Positions 1 to 11,433 of a stretch of 64,000 nucleotides of DNA are shown piece after piece (the first letter of the stretch is position 1; each line of letters starts with the position of its first letter). Source of the stretch: Macrolepiota albuminosa (Eukaryota; Basidiomycota; Agaricomycetes; Agaricales; Agaricaceae); NCBI GenBank assembly GCA_027475525.1, contig JAMWFC010000049.1, positions 1,489,297-1,553,296 on the forward strand, read 5' to 3'. Both the position numbers and the translations under genes were made by a program. A model generated the notes under the pieces. It did not search any database, was not told the origin of the DNA, and was given only the letters and a program-made list of their open reading frames with translations.

Positions 1-1541
1 AGTAATTTAATGAATTGAATTTGTTTTGGCAAATACTAAATAATAGCTTGAATAAGTTAAAATTGAATAATAACAGCAAATATAGCAACAAACCAATAAT
101 TGTTTGGAAGAGGAGGAAGCCTAAACTCTAGAATAAAGCCAGAGAAATCAAGCAAAACTTCTAAATCTATTCTACAATAAACAAGACATTTAAAGCCACC
201 GATAACAGACTTAACTTCAAATGCCTCTTCAGTTTTCTGCATTGTATTATAGTATGCAAGTTGGTGACAAAGGGAGGCACCTGCGAGTCACAAGTTTGCA
301 AAAGAAGTTGCTTGATTGACTATAATGAATACAAAACATCATCAGAATAATGAGAAATCACATGTGTATTTTGACTTTTCTGCATCTTTACAATTCAAAA
401 TTTCAATCCTCTTATCTATGAAAAGTTGCGACAGTGATTGCATTTGATGGTTGTCTATTTCAAACATCTGAATGAAACTATAAATATGGCATTGGCAAAC
501 TTGCAGTAAAGCGTGTTGTCCTCTATGATGATTATATAAGAATAAATGTCTTACCATTTAAAAACTGATACACCACAATGAAGTTGCCTCTTGCATTGAT
601 TACACTATTATAGAGTACACATTTGTGATCTCATGATATAACTTCTAATTGATGTTGATAGATTTTCAACAGGTAAAGTGACGTTGTATCAATGATAGGT
701 GCTACCGAAGATGCTATTGATGATCCTGTGATGCTACTTCTAATTCTAATTTGATAGATATTTAACAGGTAAAATAACATTGCAAACATCACCAAAGATA
801 CTTTTGATGATCTTCTGATGCTGCTTCTGACAGAAATAGGTCTCATTGCTTGCTAACATAAAATTTGAAACTTGCTAAAAATTACCTGATCTTAGCAAAC
901 CAATGTTGAAAGCAAAATAAACAACTTCTAATCAACACAAGTGTGAAAATAATTTCTAATTCTAGTTAAATTAACATGCTTAAAAATGATCGGCAACTCA
1001 CTGTTTTTGATATTGCTCTAAATATGGTAAGTGTGAAAATGCTTTTTGAGGATAACAAATATGCTTGAAAACAATCAGGTTGAAAAGAACCTCCCTTTAT
1101 ACCTTTACCTTCAGTTTTTCTCATAGCATCAACCAAATGGCCCGACTTTTAGCCAAGTATATTGCTTTACTTTTATTGTCAATATTAGTGTTTGATTCTA
1201 ACAAGTAACGGTACAGAAAACGACAAATAAGATCTGAATCAGACACTGAAACTACCATGTTAAAGCAGAAAACAAAGAAGAAGTACAAGCGAATGACTTC
1301 CAATGAAGCTAACATGCAAGAAGATATTAATAAGTTGGACTCAAAGTTTGTTTTCAATTGTACCTCTTTTTTTGATATGATAAGGCTTATTGACATGGCA
1401 GTGAAGAGACAGACAAAAGCGGTTTGAGTTATATTCTTGATAAAGAAAAAAATATTGCCAGTGCCAGCAATCAGTACATGTTGAATATTTAAATGTCAAT
1501 GTTCTGCAACTACCACAATTAATTGAATTATAATCTATAGA
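1..1541. other. AT-rich stretch without a recognisable gene
   Basis: Very AT-rich sequence with only short open frames on either strand. None has a recognisable motif or a convincing splice pattern. An imperfect tandem duplication lies at 643-830 and is listed separately. The stretch is probably intergenic or decayed transposon DNA upstream of the spliced gene that starts at 1542. Confidence 0.5.
643..830. repeat. Imperfect tandem duplication, about 94-bp unit
   Basis: Two adjacent diverged copies, about 643-737 and 738-830. Each runs from TTCTAATT through a GATAGAT...AACAGGTAAA block to a GATGAT...TGATGCT block. The divergence is high, so the duplication is old. No coding function is apparent. 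Confidence 0.55.
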
Positions 1542-2680
1542 ATGCTACATGCTAAAGATGTTGTATCTGAACTACCTTACACTGAATTCATAAATGATTC
1601 GACTTCACAAAATATGTAAGTCAAAATATTTGGATCACTTCACTTTATCAGCTGACTTTTTTTATATATTACTCTAGGCAAGATGCCAAGTCCGACGACA
1701 CACAATCTATCGTTCTAGAAGCAATCAATTATACATGCTATGACACCAAAACTTTCCAAGTATCCGAAAAGGCTGTTGTCAATCTCAAATACTCCTTTTC
1801 TAGTGTAGCAAGTCGTCTTATAGAATTGGATGTTCATGTACCTAAATCAAGTAACATTCAAGTAGTCAATCTCGTGACTGCTAACCCTCAAGACTTCCAA
1901 CAAAGATTTGTCTTCCAGCAAAAAAGATCTTCTATAGCCTGGAATAGTCATGTTTAGTCATCTGGTTGATGAAGAAGATGCACATTATATATTAGTTGCT
2001 TTTTTGGATCGCACCTTTCCTCATGCAATGGCCTTTATTGGAGCAGTTTCCAACAAGGAGAATTTGTCAGTAATCACGCAACAGAATGGCATGTCCCTTA
2101 CAACAATGCTCATGAGAAAGAACACAAGTCGTTCAGGTATACAGTATAACTAACAACCATCATTTAATATAGAAAGCTAACAACTTTTTAGAGAAACCAG
2201 GTTCACCCACAAGACTAGCTCCTGCTTCTCCAACAAAGAAGGGTGATCACAGCCACACTAAGTTATCTTGGTCTGATGCAGTAAGACCATACAGAGATTC
2301 AGGTAAGCCATAAAATTTACCAACTTTTTTCTATTATAGCTTATTATAATTGAATAATGATTCTAGTACCAGTTTATGATGGGCGACACCAAAAATTCAA
2401 CCTTAAAAAATATCAGTCATTGCTTCATGCATATGTTGATGTGGCAAACTGGTCCGCTATTATTGCTATATTCACAGTCAGCATCTATAAGAGCTGCTTT
2501 GGAGACACGACTTCATTCAACATTCAAGACATTATTTTGCTTGCTGACCCTGAAAAAGCCAATCGTTGTGCTGCTACAGTATGTTTGCTGCCGATGTGGA
2601 TTAAAGACATGGTTGATCTGCCAATAAATAATGAATACATTGAAATTGAAGAAGTAGAAGACAAAGCAGACTTTGTATAG
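1542..2680 (+). CDS. Spliced orphan gene, hypothetical basidiomycete protein (one apparent frameshift)
   Basis: The function is not recognised. A coherent gene model can be read: ATG at 1542, exon 1542-1615, GT-AG intron 1616-1677, exon from 1678, intron about 2138-2191, exon 2192-2302, intron 2303-2366, last exon 2367-2680 ending in TAG. Frames join correctly across all three introns. Near 1950 the open frame moves by one base (a TAG at 1955-1957, while the overlapping frame stays open), so the copy is either frameshifted or has an unrecognised short intron. The product would be about 290 residues. It includes a VPVYDGR motif followed by a WSAIIAIFTVSIYK segment and an acidic C-terminus. From memory, that motif resembles orphan proteins of mushroom genomes that lack a known domain. 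Nearby transposon relics make a TE-associated origin plausible. Confidence 0.5.
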
Positions 2681-3345
2681 TTGTTGAATGTATTTTACCC
2701 TTTAGTGTAGAGTCCTTTTTTAGTCGGACAATATGATTTTTTACCACAACTAGCTATCCTAATACTTCAAATAAGACATAAAACAAATGTAACATAACAT
2801 ACCTAATATGTTTTTGACTTAGTCTAGGATGAGACAAAGTCTTATTATTGAGTCTCTTAGTGGCAAAAGGTCAAGCCAGTTGTCATGCCTGTCAATTCAA
2901 AGCAAAAGCTTTTGCGTCTCAGTCTCATTGACTAGTTCTTTATACAGGGCAGCAAAGTATGAATTCATCTTCCTAAGTATGAACACTTTATGACGCCTTA
3001 GTGACATCCGACTCAGAGGGGACTCTCTTAGCTAAAGGGGTGGAATAGTATATCACAAGTAGGATTCACATACAAAATAATATAAGTGTGGAGTTGTCAA
3101 AGAATCAGAAATCAGAATAGATTGCGGTACGTATATGTCATGTAGGCAACCAGACTGAGTAGTTGTCGCAAGAGGGGGACGGAGTGGATGGATGGACGGA
3201 TTAGGATAAGCTATACAATTGAGGAACATGTTGTTAGAATCAGATCTGGAGATCAGGAATACCTCAATCATCTCAGTCATCTATATACTGATTAAGTTTG
3301 ACAACCAATTATATAATCCTTTGTTTAGACGAACACTCCATTTTT
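2681..3345. other. Gene-free stretch
   Basis: No convincing ORF, RNA gene or repeat seen. AT-rich sequence between the end of the orphan gene and the palindromic repeat block. Confidence 0.45.
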
Positions 3346-3596
3346 TAAGTAGAAATAAAAATTAAATTCTAACTAAACCCCAACACATGATTATATAAGC
3401 ATTTGTCTGGACGACTGCTTATATAATTCTTTGTCCATTTTTGAAATAGAAACAAAAACTAAATTCCCAACTAAACCCCACACATGATTATATAAGCATT
3501 CATCTGGACAGCTGCTTATATAATCTTCATCCAGACAAATGCTTATATAATCATGTGTGGGGTTTAGTTGGGAATTCAATTTCTATTTCAAAAATA
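3346..3596. repeat. Direct-plus-inverted repeat (palindromic, MITE-like)
   Basis: About 3350-3430 and 3440-3525 are diverged direct copies of one unit. Both contain CTAAACCCC, ACATGATTATATAAGC, CTGGAC and TGCTTATATAAT. A third copy in inverted orientation occupies about 3528-3595. The second and third copies form a near-perfect hairpin: arms 3437-3508 and 3528-3595, roughly 70 bp each, with a short spacer. No coding capacity. This could be a small non-autonomous inverted-repeat element or the fold-back terminus of a larger one. No target duplication was identified. Confidence 0.6.
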
Positions 3597-3621
3597 GTAT
3601 GAGTTTTTTTTTTTGGAGTAG

Positions 3622-3818
3622 TGTTTCAAGTGGCTTAATGGCCTACGTCCTTGGCAAGGCCTCTTGCCCACTGTGCTGCTCATCTGGGGTTCAAATCAGG
3701 TTCTTCTACTAAAGAAGGGAGGTGATTTTGGTCTCTGCAAGAAAATGTCTTTATGCATGTATGTAGAGCTAACAGCTCAGTAATGTAATCCAGAGAGTCT
3801 ACTTTACTTTACCATCAT
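3622..3818 (+). mobile_element. Candidate tRNA-derived SINE
   Basis: A box A-like sequence, TGGCTTAATGG (3631-3641), and a box B-like sequence, GGTTCAAATC (3688-3697), lie about 47 bp apart. This is the spacing of an internal RNA polymerase III promoter. The head resembles a tRNA with arms, but the acceptor stem does not close, so it is not a functional tRNA. The downstream body of about 120 bp has no ORF and ends in a CTTTACTTTACC tail at a junction with a LINE ORF2 fragment. A T-run precedes the element. This architecture (tRNA head, unrelated body, simple tail) is typical of SINEs. No target duplication could be fixed by eye. Confidence 0.5.
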
Positions 3819-4017
3819 GGCTGCATATTCTCCAGCTCTTCAGGTTGAGCTTCATTGTTTGTTTGTCCCAGTATGATTCCACCTTGTATGCATTGTGTTG
3901 ACATTTCCACAGGAAGATCTTCATTGTTCTGGAGAGATCTTTGTCATGTAGGCTGAACCAGAAGATTTGCTTCTTATTCAGGGTTTTCTTATTTACCATC
4001 ATCACTGCCTCCTTCAT
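3815..4017 (-). pseudogene. LINE ORF2 C-terminal fragment
   Basis: Minus-strand reading contains FLWKCQHNAYKVESYWDK followed by an ICSHDG segment. This parallels FLWKATQNAYKIGEYWEK and the CHVCDTTEDMEHIL region of the large LINE ORF2 at about 11,530-11,660 in this window. It is therefore a scrap of a related but distinct LINE, covering the region after the RNase H domain. Upstream minus-strand sequence to about 4270 is too decayed to read. It abuts the SINE candidate tail. Confidence 0.6.
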
Positions 4018-4539
4018 TTCTTCAATTGCTTTTATTATTCTATCTAAGCATTGGTAGAGTGTCGCATTTAAAAACCACTTCCCAGTGTTTGCTTTTATTG
4101 AGACTATAATGTGAGCATGTTTTTTGCTCAGTTAACATACATGTCATCTTCAAGCTGAGAGTTCTGTACATGTAGGGAATGAGTAGACATAAAGGACAAG
4201 GTTGATGCACGGCAAAGAGCTGGCCTGTAAACCACAAGGAATAAGAAATTCTCTCTATGACCACCACTCTCCACAATCTTTACCACACTCCTGTGCAAGT
4301 TTACTCTCCCACCCAAGAAAAGAAAAACAGATCAGAACAGCAATCAAATGATCAAACAAACTCAACAAGTCACCGCCGCTGCTCCTCTATAGATTGCTTT
4401 ACTATCCTCACTTCACTGCTGATACTGGAAACCAAGAGCCCCTCCAAAGTCCTAAACACAGAGGAAGATTAACAAGGCAGGTGAGTTTTTGCTTTCATTG
4501 AGTTGATCTGGCCATACTATCCCTCAGCAGATACCATTG

Positions 4540-4745
4540 AGTAGCCATCTGATTGGTCAAGCAGGGTTCAGCTCAGAGTGAGTGGTAGTTCATGTACAAA
4601 CTGCAGAGCACACGTGATCATGATCTGTGAGTGGTGATTGTAGTTGTCCAATCGGTCAAGCAGGGTTCAGAGTGAGTGGTAGTTTGCATCCAATCTGCAG
4701 AGCACATGTGATCGTGAGTTGTAAGTCTGAGTGATTGCAACCACA
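4540..4745. repeat. Tandem duplication, about 100-bp unit
   Basis: Two diverged copies share GGTCAAGCAGGGTTCAG, GAGTGAGTGGTAGTT and CTGCAGAGCACA-GTGATC. They start near 4553 and 4656. A weak partial third copy follows at about 4780. The surrounding interval 4018-5063 has no gene I can support. Confidence 0.5.
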
Positions 4746-5063
4746 TTCCGCATCATGTTCTTACTTGTAAGTAGCTGTTTAATCAGTCAGGCAAGTTTCA
4801 GCTCAGATAACTCTCATTATTTTCCATCCACCTACCTGGAATTATGGCTAACTCCCTTGCTGACCAGAGTTATCAACCCACAAAACATTTTTGGTATTGT
4901 AAGGGATCAAGCACCTACAAAAAGTCTCACTCATGTGCCAATTAGCTGTATATCTACAATCATGTTATGTAAACTAGCAATATATACAAAGTCTATCTTG
5001 CACACAAGCAGTGAATTCAAAGAGTACATTCCCAGACTTTTTTCTGACGAACTACCATGATGC

Positions 5064-6450
5064 TTATTCATCATCACTGGCCATGTCAATGAATTTGTTT
5101 GTGCTTTTCTTCTTTTCACCAGACTTTTGTGCTCTTTTATTTGGAGGCTCTTGGTCTTTCTCGCCATCTTCCCCACTTGCTTCATCATCATCAGCCTGCT
5201 GGTAAAACATTTTCTTTCTACTCTTTGCATTCCTGGGTCCTCATAGCCTTCCCACATCAGATTTTTTTTTTTTGTTTTTTGACTGGAAGTTCACCACTTG
5301 TTATCTTCTCCTGCCTAGTCTTTATACAAGTATCCTTCTCTTTCCATGACAGTTTAACCCACATGCATTCTCCAGAAACAAGTGCATCACAGAGCATATG
5401 AGCATCTGCAATCACAGTTATCTTGGCAGGGCTTCAGAACTGGAGGCCTTCAGGCCACCCTCTGAGGGCCACACTATAGCGTTCAACTACCTCTGAGTCA
5501 TACTTCTCATAGCACATAGTGACATTGTTAACTCCTACAATTTTCCCTGTTGTTTAACATTTGGCAGTGAGTTTATTTCAAATAATAATGATTATGCATG
5601 CAGGCCTCCACTGATTAAGTTGACACATTCAGAATGAAGTGATGCCATGAAATCAACAGTTTTTGCTGGTATAGACTCAGCAACAGTGATATTATTAGTA
5701 AATGTGGTCTGACTCACTTCTATCTTTGGCACAGGCCCATAGCTCAAACTTTCATAACAGTGCTGCTGGTATTATCTCAAGTACTTCATTTAAAAAAGCC
5801 AGTGAGTCTTGTGATTCAATACAGCCAGGTATAATGCTGTCATATACATGGCCTCTTGTGAAAAACGCAAAGGCCATTGTTCCACAATGCTCATGTAAGT
5901 TGCCCAGCTAGTAAGTTGTGAACTATCTGTATGTTTTATGCAAGTTTCCACTAACCTTATCTCTGATCTTGGACAGCGTAGCCTGATAGTCAAGAGCTGT
6001 GAGCACCCTAAGCTTTTACTTCATGTATGTCTTCCAGCTTTTTACATAACTCATCTTCATCAATATCATCATGCTTGCCTTCATCAATCTCCTTTTGAAC
6101 AATCTCCTGAATTTCTGTCAGAGAGAGACAGTTGCCTTTGCTGTGGCCTATTGTCTGATAAGATATAGCTATTCTATGCTAGTCAATATGACAGGTTCAT
6201 CTTCATTTAGCTCCTTTCCACATTGTGATACAAGTGCATTCCATAAGTTAACATGTTGCTTTTGCTTTATGACGAGTGAATTTGTCAACATTTGATGCAT
6301 TTTTTCTACTTTCAAGTTGTATTTCTTAGCTAACTCCTCTGCAACTTGATCTCGATGTTCTGTAAAAGCATTGATCTTGCTCTGAAGCTGCTTTTTTCTT
6401 TCCTTCTTCATTGCCCTCTGAACCTCTGCTGATGCTTTTTTCGGCAGCAC
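5064..6450 (-). pseudogene. Decayed hypothetical protein gene, charged coiled protein
   Basis: Reads on the minus strand from an ATG at 6450. The first exon is strongly basic and helical, with segments like MKKERKKQLQSK and a KKYNLKVEKMHQML helix. Downstream it breaks into frames but keeps recognisable pieces: an IQEIVQKEIDEGKHDDIDED segment (about 6060-6120), a MAFAFFTRGHVYDSIIP-like stretch (about 5850), and a basic then acidic tail ending ASDDE-stop at 5064. From memory this order resembles a hypothetical protein family repeated in agaric genomes near transposons. I know of no assigned function. Stops and frame changes indicate a pseudogene, although some may be introns. It is divergent from the KDZ relic to its right. 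Confidence 0.45.
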
Positions 6451-6967
6451 TCATCTTGACATAGTTTTTTTTGGGAAGCAATGACTTTTTTTCCAGAGTT
6501 CTGAGAAGCATGTGTGGATGGCTGGTCTAGATGAAAAAGAGGAACGTCTTCCATATTATGTTTGGCAGATGATCAGTAAGATTATTCAATGCAGGTCTTT
6601 TGTTCTTCAATTGCCACATGCATATGAGTCTGAGTTTTGATAATGGATTATGTGAACAGTTTATGCTCAACATTTGCCAATATCTACAGGCCAAAAACTA
6701 CAAGTCAAGGCTACATTACATCAAGTTTCAAAAAGCTTCATGTATTCTCAACGAAGTCCACTTCAAAAGGATGTGTAATTACAGGAGAAGTACTAGGAGC
6801 TAAGCAAATACAAAATTCAATTGCTAGGTTAAATGCAGACTGCCAACTCAAACACAGTAAGTGCAACTCTATTTAAAAAGCTTTTTCAGATGACTTACTA
6901 GAGTTTTAGCATCAGCCACTCTTCCCACTTCAGAAATGAACCAAAACCAAAAGATCCTTTTTGCGAT

Positions 6968-9949
6968 ATGTTTTTCTCACTAGACAATACTCAACAAAAT
7001 AAACTTAATAATGTGTTGGATGGCACAGCCACTTATAATCTTAGCCATGCAGGAGGCGAGTTTGAGCATATTGTTGCTGACTGTCTATATGATGAAGCTA
7101 AGTGCATTATCATTTTCATGTTTTTTTTTTTATTTGTATATTTATTTTATTACAGCCAGTGTTCAAAATGGAAGGATCAACGTACACAGCATGATCACAT
7201 ACAAAATCACATTGATGCATTTCAGCTCCAAATCAATGAAATTGTTAATGCTTACATGAATTGGACATCAGCTATGGGTGACAATGCATTTGACACTAAA
7301 CCTGTGTCTGTACAAAGAGATCTTGCAGAAGCTACACTAAAGCTGCATGTTATGGATGTTTTTTGTATATGCCTCTTCATTATTCTTCTTGCAGAATCTA
7401 ACTAACCTAAAACTAGAGTCTTTTATGTTTATTATTGACTTGCTTGCAGCCGATGCCAATGTACCTGCTGCCTTCATCATGGCCTCCTTCCTACTGCTCC
7501 AATTAGACCCACTTTTGCTTTTTCTATTCATGTTGTGGAATTATATCATGTCACTCATCTTTGCAGTCTCTACCTCACTATACAACCATTTATCAAGAGC
7601 CTTTGTAACCTTTGCCAAATCCCTTTTTGCCAATATCTTGCCCAACAATTTTCCATGGCTTTTGATCTCTATCTTGATATCCATGCTCATGTGTCAAATC
7701 AAGTTGACATTGCTCTTGGTCAAAATATTTCCAAGTGGTGCCTAAAAAATGCTTGCTCTGCTTGCACATATAAATTGGAGAATGAATATGATCTTACCTT
7801 TAAAATGCTATTTACAATGGATGGCAACAACTTCTTAAAACAACTTTGATGTGCAAAAAAACCACCTCTAACTGAAGGATCTGAGCTACGCCTTGGAGAG
7901 TCAAAGGCATGGCTAGATTCTAGAACTGTATTAAGTGATCAATATTTAACTTGGAAGGAGATTGATCACTAGGCAAAAGCAGCCTTTGAAGAGTTGTTGC
8001 CAACCGACACAGCAGATAGCCCATGTGCTGGTTGCTGGACTAATATGATAAGTGAAGTAACAGCAAAAATGTGGAGGATTTTTGATAAGACTGGTGTCTT
8101 TCTTGCTTTGTGCTGGCATGGCTTTACATTAGTAATTGCTGATATGATTGCCAGTGGTAAATTGTGTGTTATAATTATATCATTTCATGTCCAAACTCTG
8201 ACATCTTTTATAGATTGAAATATCCTCTTGCAGTTGTGTCTTCACTACTTGAAATCTTTGGCAGTGATCTTGGTGTTGGATATGATATAGGCTGCAAATT
8301 TTGAACAACGCTAGATCAAAGTGAACTTGGTGCCCAAGCCCATGAACTCAGATTCCACACACTGGTTGGGTCCTTCCATGGCCATGCTCATAATTGAATA
8401 TATCAGCTCTTTAATCTTGCTACGTATGTCAAGGGTATGGGTTTAGAAGATTTGGAGGGCTGTGAACGCTTTTTCTCCAAGTCAAATGCACTTGCCCCCT
8501 CAACTCGTTATGCCAGCACTTTTCATTGACAGCAGAAGATTGTTGAGTATATGGCTCATACTGATTCTTTCAAAACTCAACACAATCTTAGTAAGCATAC
8601 ACTTGTTTATTATTCTACCTGTTTTAACAGCATTTTTCAGGCACATTCTTAGTCAATAACTATCAACAAGCTTTAGAATTACTTGCAGGAGAGAATTCAC
8701 TTCAGAAGACTATGGAAGATCAGGGAATTACAGAGACAAATGTTTTTCATGAGTGGCTTAAGGAAGAACACACTTATCTATCTTTATTATCAAAAGAACC
8801 TATACAAGAAACACTTGAGATGGAGTATTACCAGAATCTGGTCAACCTACATGCTGCACAGTATGTACTGTATATTATTGTTACACTATGGCATTTATAA
8901 CAGTGATTTATATCTAGAGAAAACCTCACAAAGCTCTAAAACACATGGCATGTATTTGACCCCAATGATCCAACTACTTTTACAAAGCAATCAGGTGGAA
9001 AACGCCAAGTTCAACCTGACACTCAAGTACGGCATACACAAGAGGTAGTTGACAATGCACTTAGTGCTGTATATGGACTTGAGCTGCAGTTAGAAGTTTC
9101 AAAATGGTGGACACCAGATTGCAAGCAATGGAAGGCAGCAGCATTGATGACTGTGGCAACAATATCAGCGATGCCTAGACAAACTAGATGGACTTATTGT
9201 ATCTCTTATGTTTGAGCTTACAAAGATGAATATGTTGCAAACTGGTTAGTATTCTTCTTTCTCTTACTGTGATTTTTATCTCAATTTTTATAAGATATAA
9301 ACTTTGTAAGCACATTGGCAAGGCACTCAAGGCCCAATCACAAGCTATCAGGAATGCCCTTGATTGCTACAACACTGCAGCTTCATTAATGTCTCCTCCT
9401 CGACCTTCACTCACATGGGACCAAGTTGTCAAGTATGCTTTCCTAGCTGACTTTGACCTTCTTCAAGACTGCCAGCAGGATGTGCGAGAGTGAGCTTGGG
9501 CAAGGTCAGCTGCTAGATTGGCCATGAATCAGTATTTCAAAATGGAGCATGCATGTGAAGAAATTAAACGACTTAACATTGAGATCAAGCGTATGGTCAC
9601 ACACATGAGAGATGAGAAGAGGTTCTTGTTAGCCAAGGAAGAAGGCATGAAAGATGAAGATCCTGCTCTTGCCTTTCAGATTCAATGCTATCGGGAGGAA
9701 TGCACCCAATTTTATGAAGTTCACCGCCGACACTTTAAAAAACTTGCACAAAATCCCCAGTTCACTGGTTCGATTGCTTCTGGAACACCTCTCAATAAAT
9801 CCCTCCTTTTGCAAGACTCAGAGATGCTCATGGATGTTGATATACCAGCAATGGCAGTGGTTGCATCAGATGAAGACAGTGAAGAAGGAGAGAATGAGAA
9901 AGACACAAAGAAAGAAGTTGTAGACATACTCGAAGCACTTGTCATGTGA
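6968..9949 (+). pseudogene. KDZ (Kyakuja-Dileera-Zisupton) transposase, decayed
   Basis: A DNA transposase relic in pieces on the plus strand, recognisable by family-typical stretches. An N-terminal piece (about 7420-7849) contains YHVTHLCSLYLTIQPFIKSL, a QQFSMAFDLYLDIHA segment, a CSACTYKLE zinc-type motif and a TMDGNN motif. A middle piece (about 7994-8545) has CAGCW, FDKTGVFLALCWHGF, ADMIASG, VGYDIGCKF and FHGHAHN, then a GCERFFSKSNALAPSTRYAS-like region. The C-terminal piece (9269-9949) carries WDQVVKYAFLADFDLL and an acidic tail. KDZ transposases are common in mushroom genomes and are usually accompanied by cysteine-cluster proteins. Frameshifts, in-frame stops and probable introns break the frame, so no active transposase is expected. 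The terminal inverted repeats were not located. Confidence 0.8.
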
Positions 9950-10350
9950 CACTCAAATATCTAAGAATTTTCGTCATTTTTTCAAAGCATTTGAAGAGAA
10001 TAGTTGTGCTCATTGTAGTTGACAACCAGTACAAATATTCCAGCCTGAATCAGCCAGGAGATCATGTGTTTTATATTCTGGAAATTTTACTGAATTTTAC
10101 TGAATTTTTTGGCAATTCTGTGAGATATATTTGAGCTCGTCATGGTGGACAACAAGCAAGGAGTAGTTGGCATTGATGGCAGTGTTGATGGCGCCAGACA
10201 ATGTTGACAGCTGTCAGTCAATGTCCATGACAACGCCACCAGCTTCTCCCGGAAATCTGCTCCGATTTTTCCAGGTCACACATATTTTACAAGGTATTAT
10301 CCGTATCATAGAAATCTGACAAAAATGACTCTAATTTGAAGAGTAGGTGA
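9950..10350. other. Gene-free stretch before the LINE
   Basis: No ORF or repeat recognised. Contains a short TTTTACTGAATTTTACTGAATTTT duplication near 10,085. The segment ends at the target duplication of the LINE. Confidence 0.4.
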
Positions 10351-10372
10351 CCCCCTTCTTACCCTTCTTATT
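10351..10372. repeat. LINE target site duplication, left copy
   Basis: 22-bp sequence starting CCCCCTTCTT and ending CTTCTTATT. It is repeated exactly at 18,169-18,190. It is followed immediately by a T-rich run (TTTTATTTTTA... to about 10,405), which is the A-rich 3' tail of the minus-strand LINE. Long variable duplications are typical of target-primed reverse transcription. Confidence 0.85.
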
Positions 10373-10479
10373 TTTATTTTTATTTTTTATTTTTTATTTT
10401 TTTTAGAGGTTCTATCGGTCCCTAGACGTATCTACATGTGTTAGCTTCTAGGCACCAGAAAAGAGTTTCATTCTAGTTG

Positions 10480-10929
10480 TATTTTGTGTCCACATAAGAG
10501 AAATGCATGTTACACACAACGTGTGGGGCTTGGGTTGTTTCCTCATCTGTTTTGCCCTGGGGGGCGGTCAACTCCCATACCCACTAAAACTCTTAGTGCT
10601 GATTTCCAGACCCTGTGCAGCTTTGCGTGTTTGTGTATGATGTTCAGCCACATTTTGGCTACCAGGCCTTCGTCTAGGGCTCTCTTTCCGTATTTCTCTT
10701 TGTTTTATGCAAGGCAGTCTACTTTCATTCATTTTGCAATGGCATCTCGCCATCTTTGTATCAACTCCTTTATTGTGGGTATTCTCTCAGGGTCTGCTTC
10801 TCTTCTTATGCTCCATTTGCATCTTATCTTCCATATCAGGCATGCGGATTCTTATAAAGCTATCTAGTACATCCTATTTCTGGCCTCTGTTGCCGCACCT
10901 TTCCAATAGTTTTGGCTTAACCAGGTTAC
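10480..10929 (-). pseudogene. LINE ORF2, extreme C-terminal part
   Basis: Continues ORF2 beyond the solo LTR insertion. Minus-strand reading has pieces like MARCHCKMNE and a WLNIIHKHAKLHRVWKSAL segment. This matches the post-RNase H tail typical of basidiomycete LINE ORF2 proteins, which read like RW...INRRL..D in intact copies. It is separated from the rest of ORF2 only by the 499-bp LTR plus one copy of its 5-bp target duplication. In-frame stops are present. Confidence 0.55.
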
Positions 10930-11428
10930 TGTAAGGGCAACTTCTAGAGGCTGTGGCTCAGTCACACAGCTGGCAGAGGGAGATCCAAAGTATATTAGAA
11001 TATATACTGACAATATCAAGGTAGCTACTCACCTGGCAGAGGGAGATCTAAAGAGAACAAGTCTAGGGATTTCCTATGCCAGGTTGGATGCTTCTGGGGC
11101 CTCTGAAGCATGGGAAACAACTGTACAGTACAACAAAACCTTAAAAACTCAAAAATTGCCTATACAAATACTTGTACAAATAAGGGGCAAACTCTGGCAA
11201 ACTCTGGCTTATATAAGTGGTCTGGAAGCGGTGCTGAGTGGGCCCACACTTGTCTGAATGGTGGCTAAAGAACCAGAGCATCTCAAGGGCTGAGAGTAGT
11301 ACTAACAGATAGTGCTGAAAGAATAGAAACAGTAAAATAAAATAATGTCAGAAGAAATAAAAGAATGAATGGAAGGAGAGTGAAGAGATAAGGAGTGAGA
11401 AAAGGAAGAAATAAGGAGTCCCCTAACA
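10930..11428 (-). mobile_element. Solo LTR of Gypsy-2 family, nested in the LINE
   Basis: Begins TGTAAGGGCAAC and ends CCCCTAACA. It is flanked by the 5-bp direct repeat GTTAC (10,925-10,929 and 11,429-11,433). It aligns end to end with the LTR at 46,054-46,552 (both 499 bp). I count roughly twenty substitutions, nearly all transitions, with this copy richer in A/T. No internal sequence remains, so it is the product of LTR-LTR recombination. It was inserted after the LINE. Strand is assigned from the Gypsy-2 element, whose gag lies on the minus strand. Confidence 0.92.
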
Positions 11429-11433
11429 GTTAC

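Noticed and set aside
1121..1396. 91-codon minus-strand ORF
   Set aside because: AT-rich low-complexity composition, no motif, no splice context; probably chance.
10371..10405. T-rich run as a simple-sequence microsatellite
   Set aside because: Its position directly inside the 22-bp target duplication identifies it as the LINE A-rich tail.
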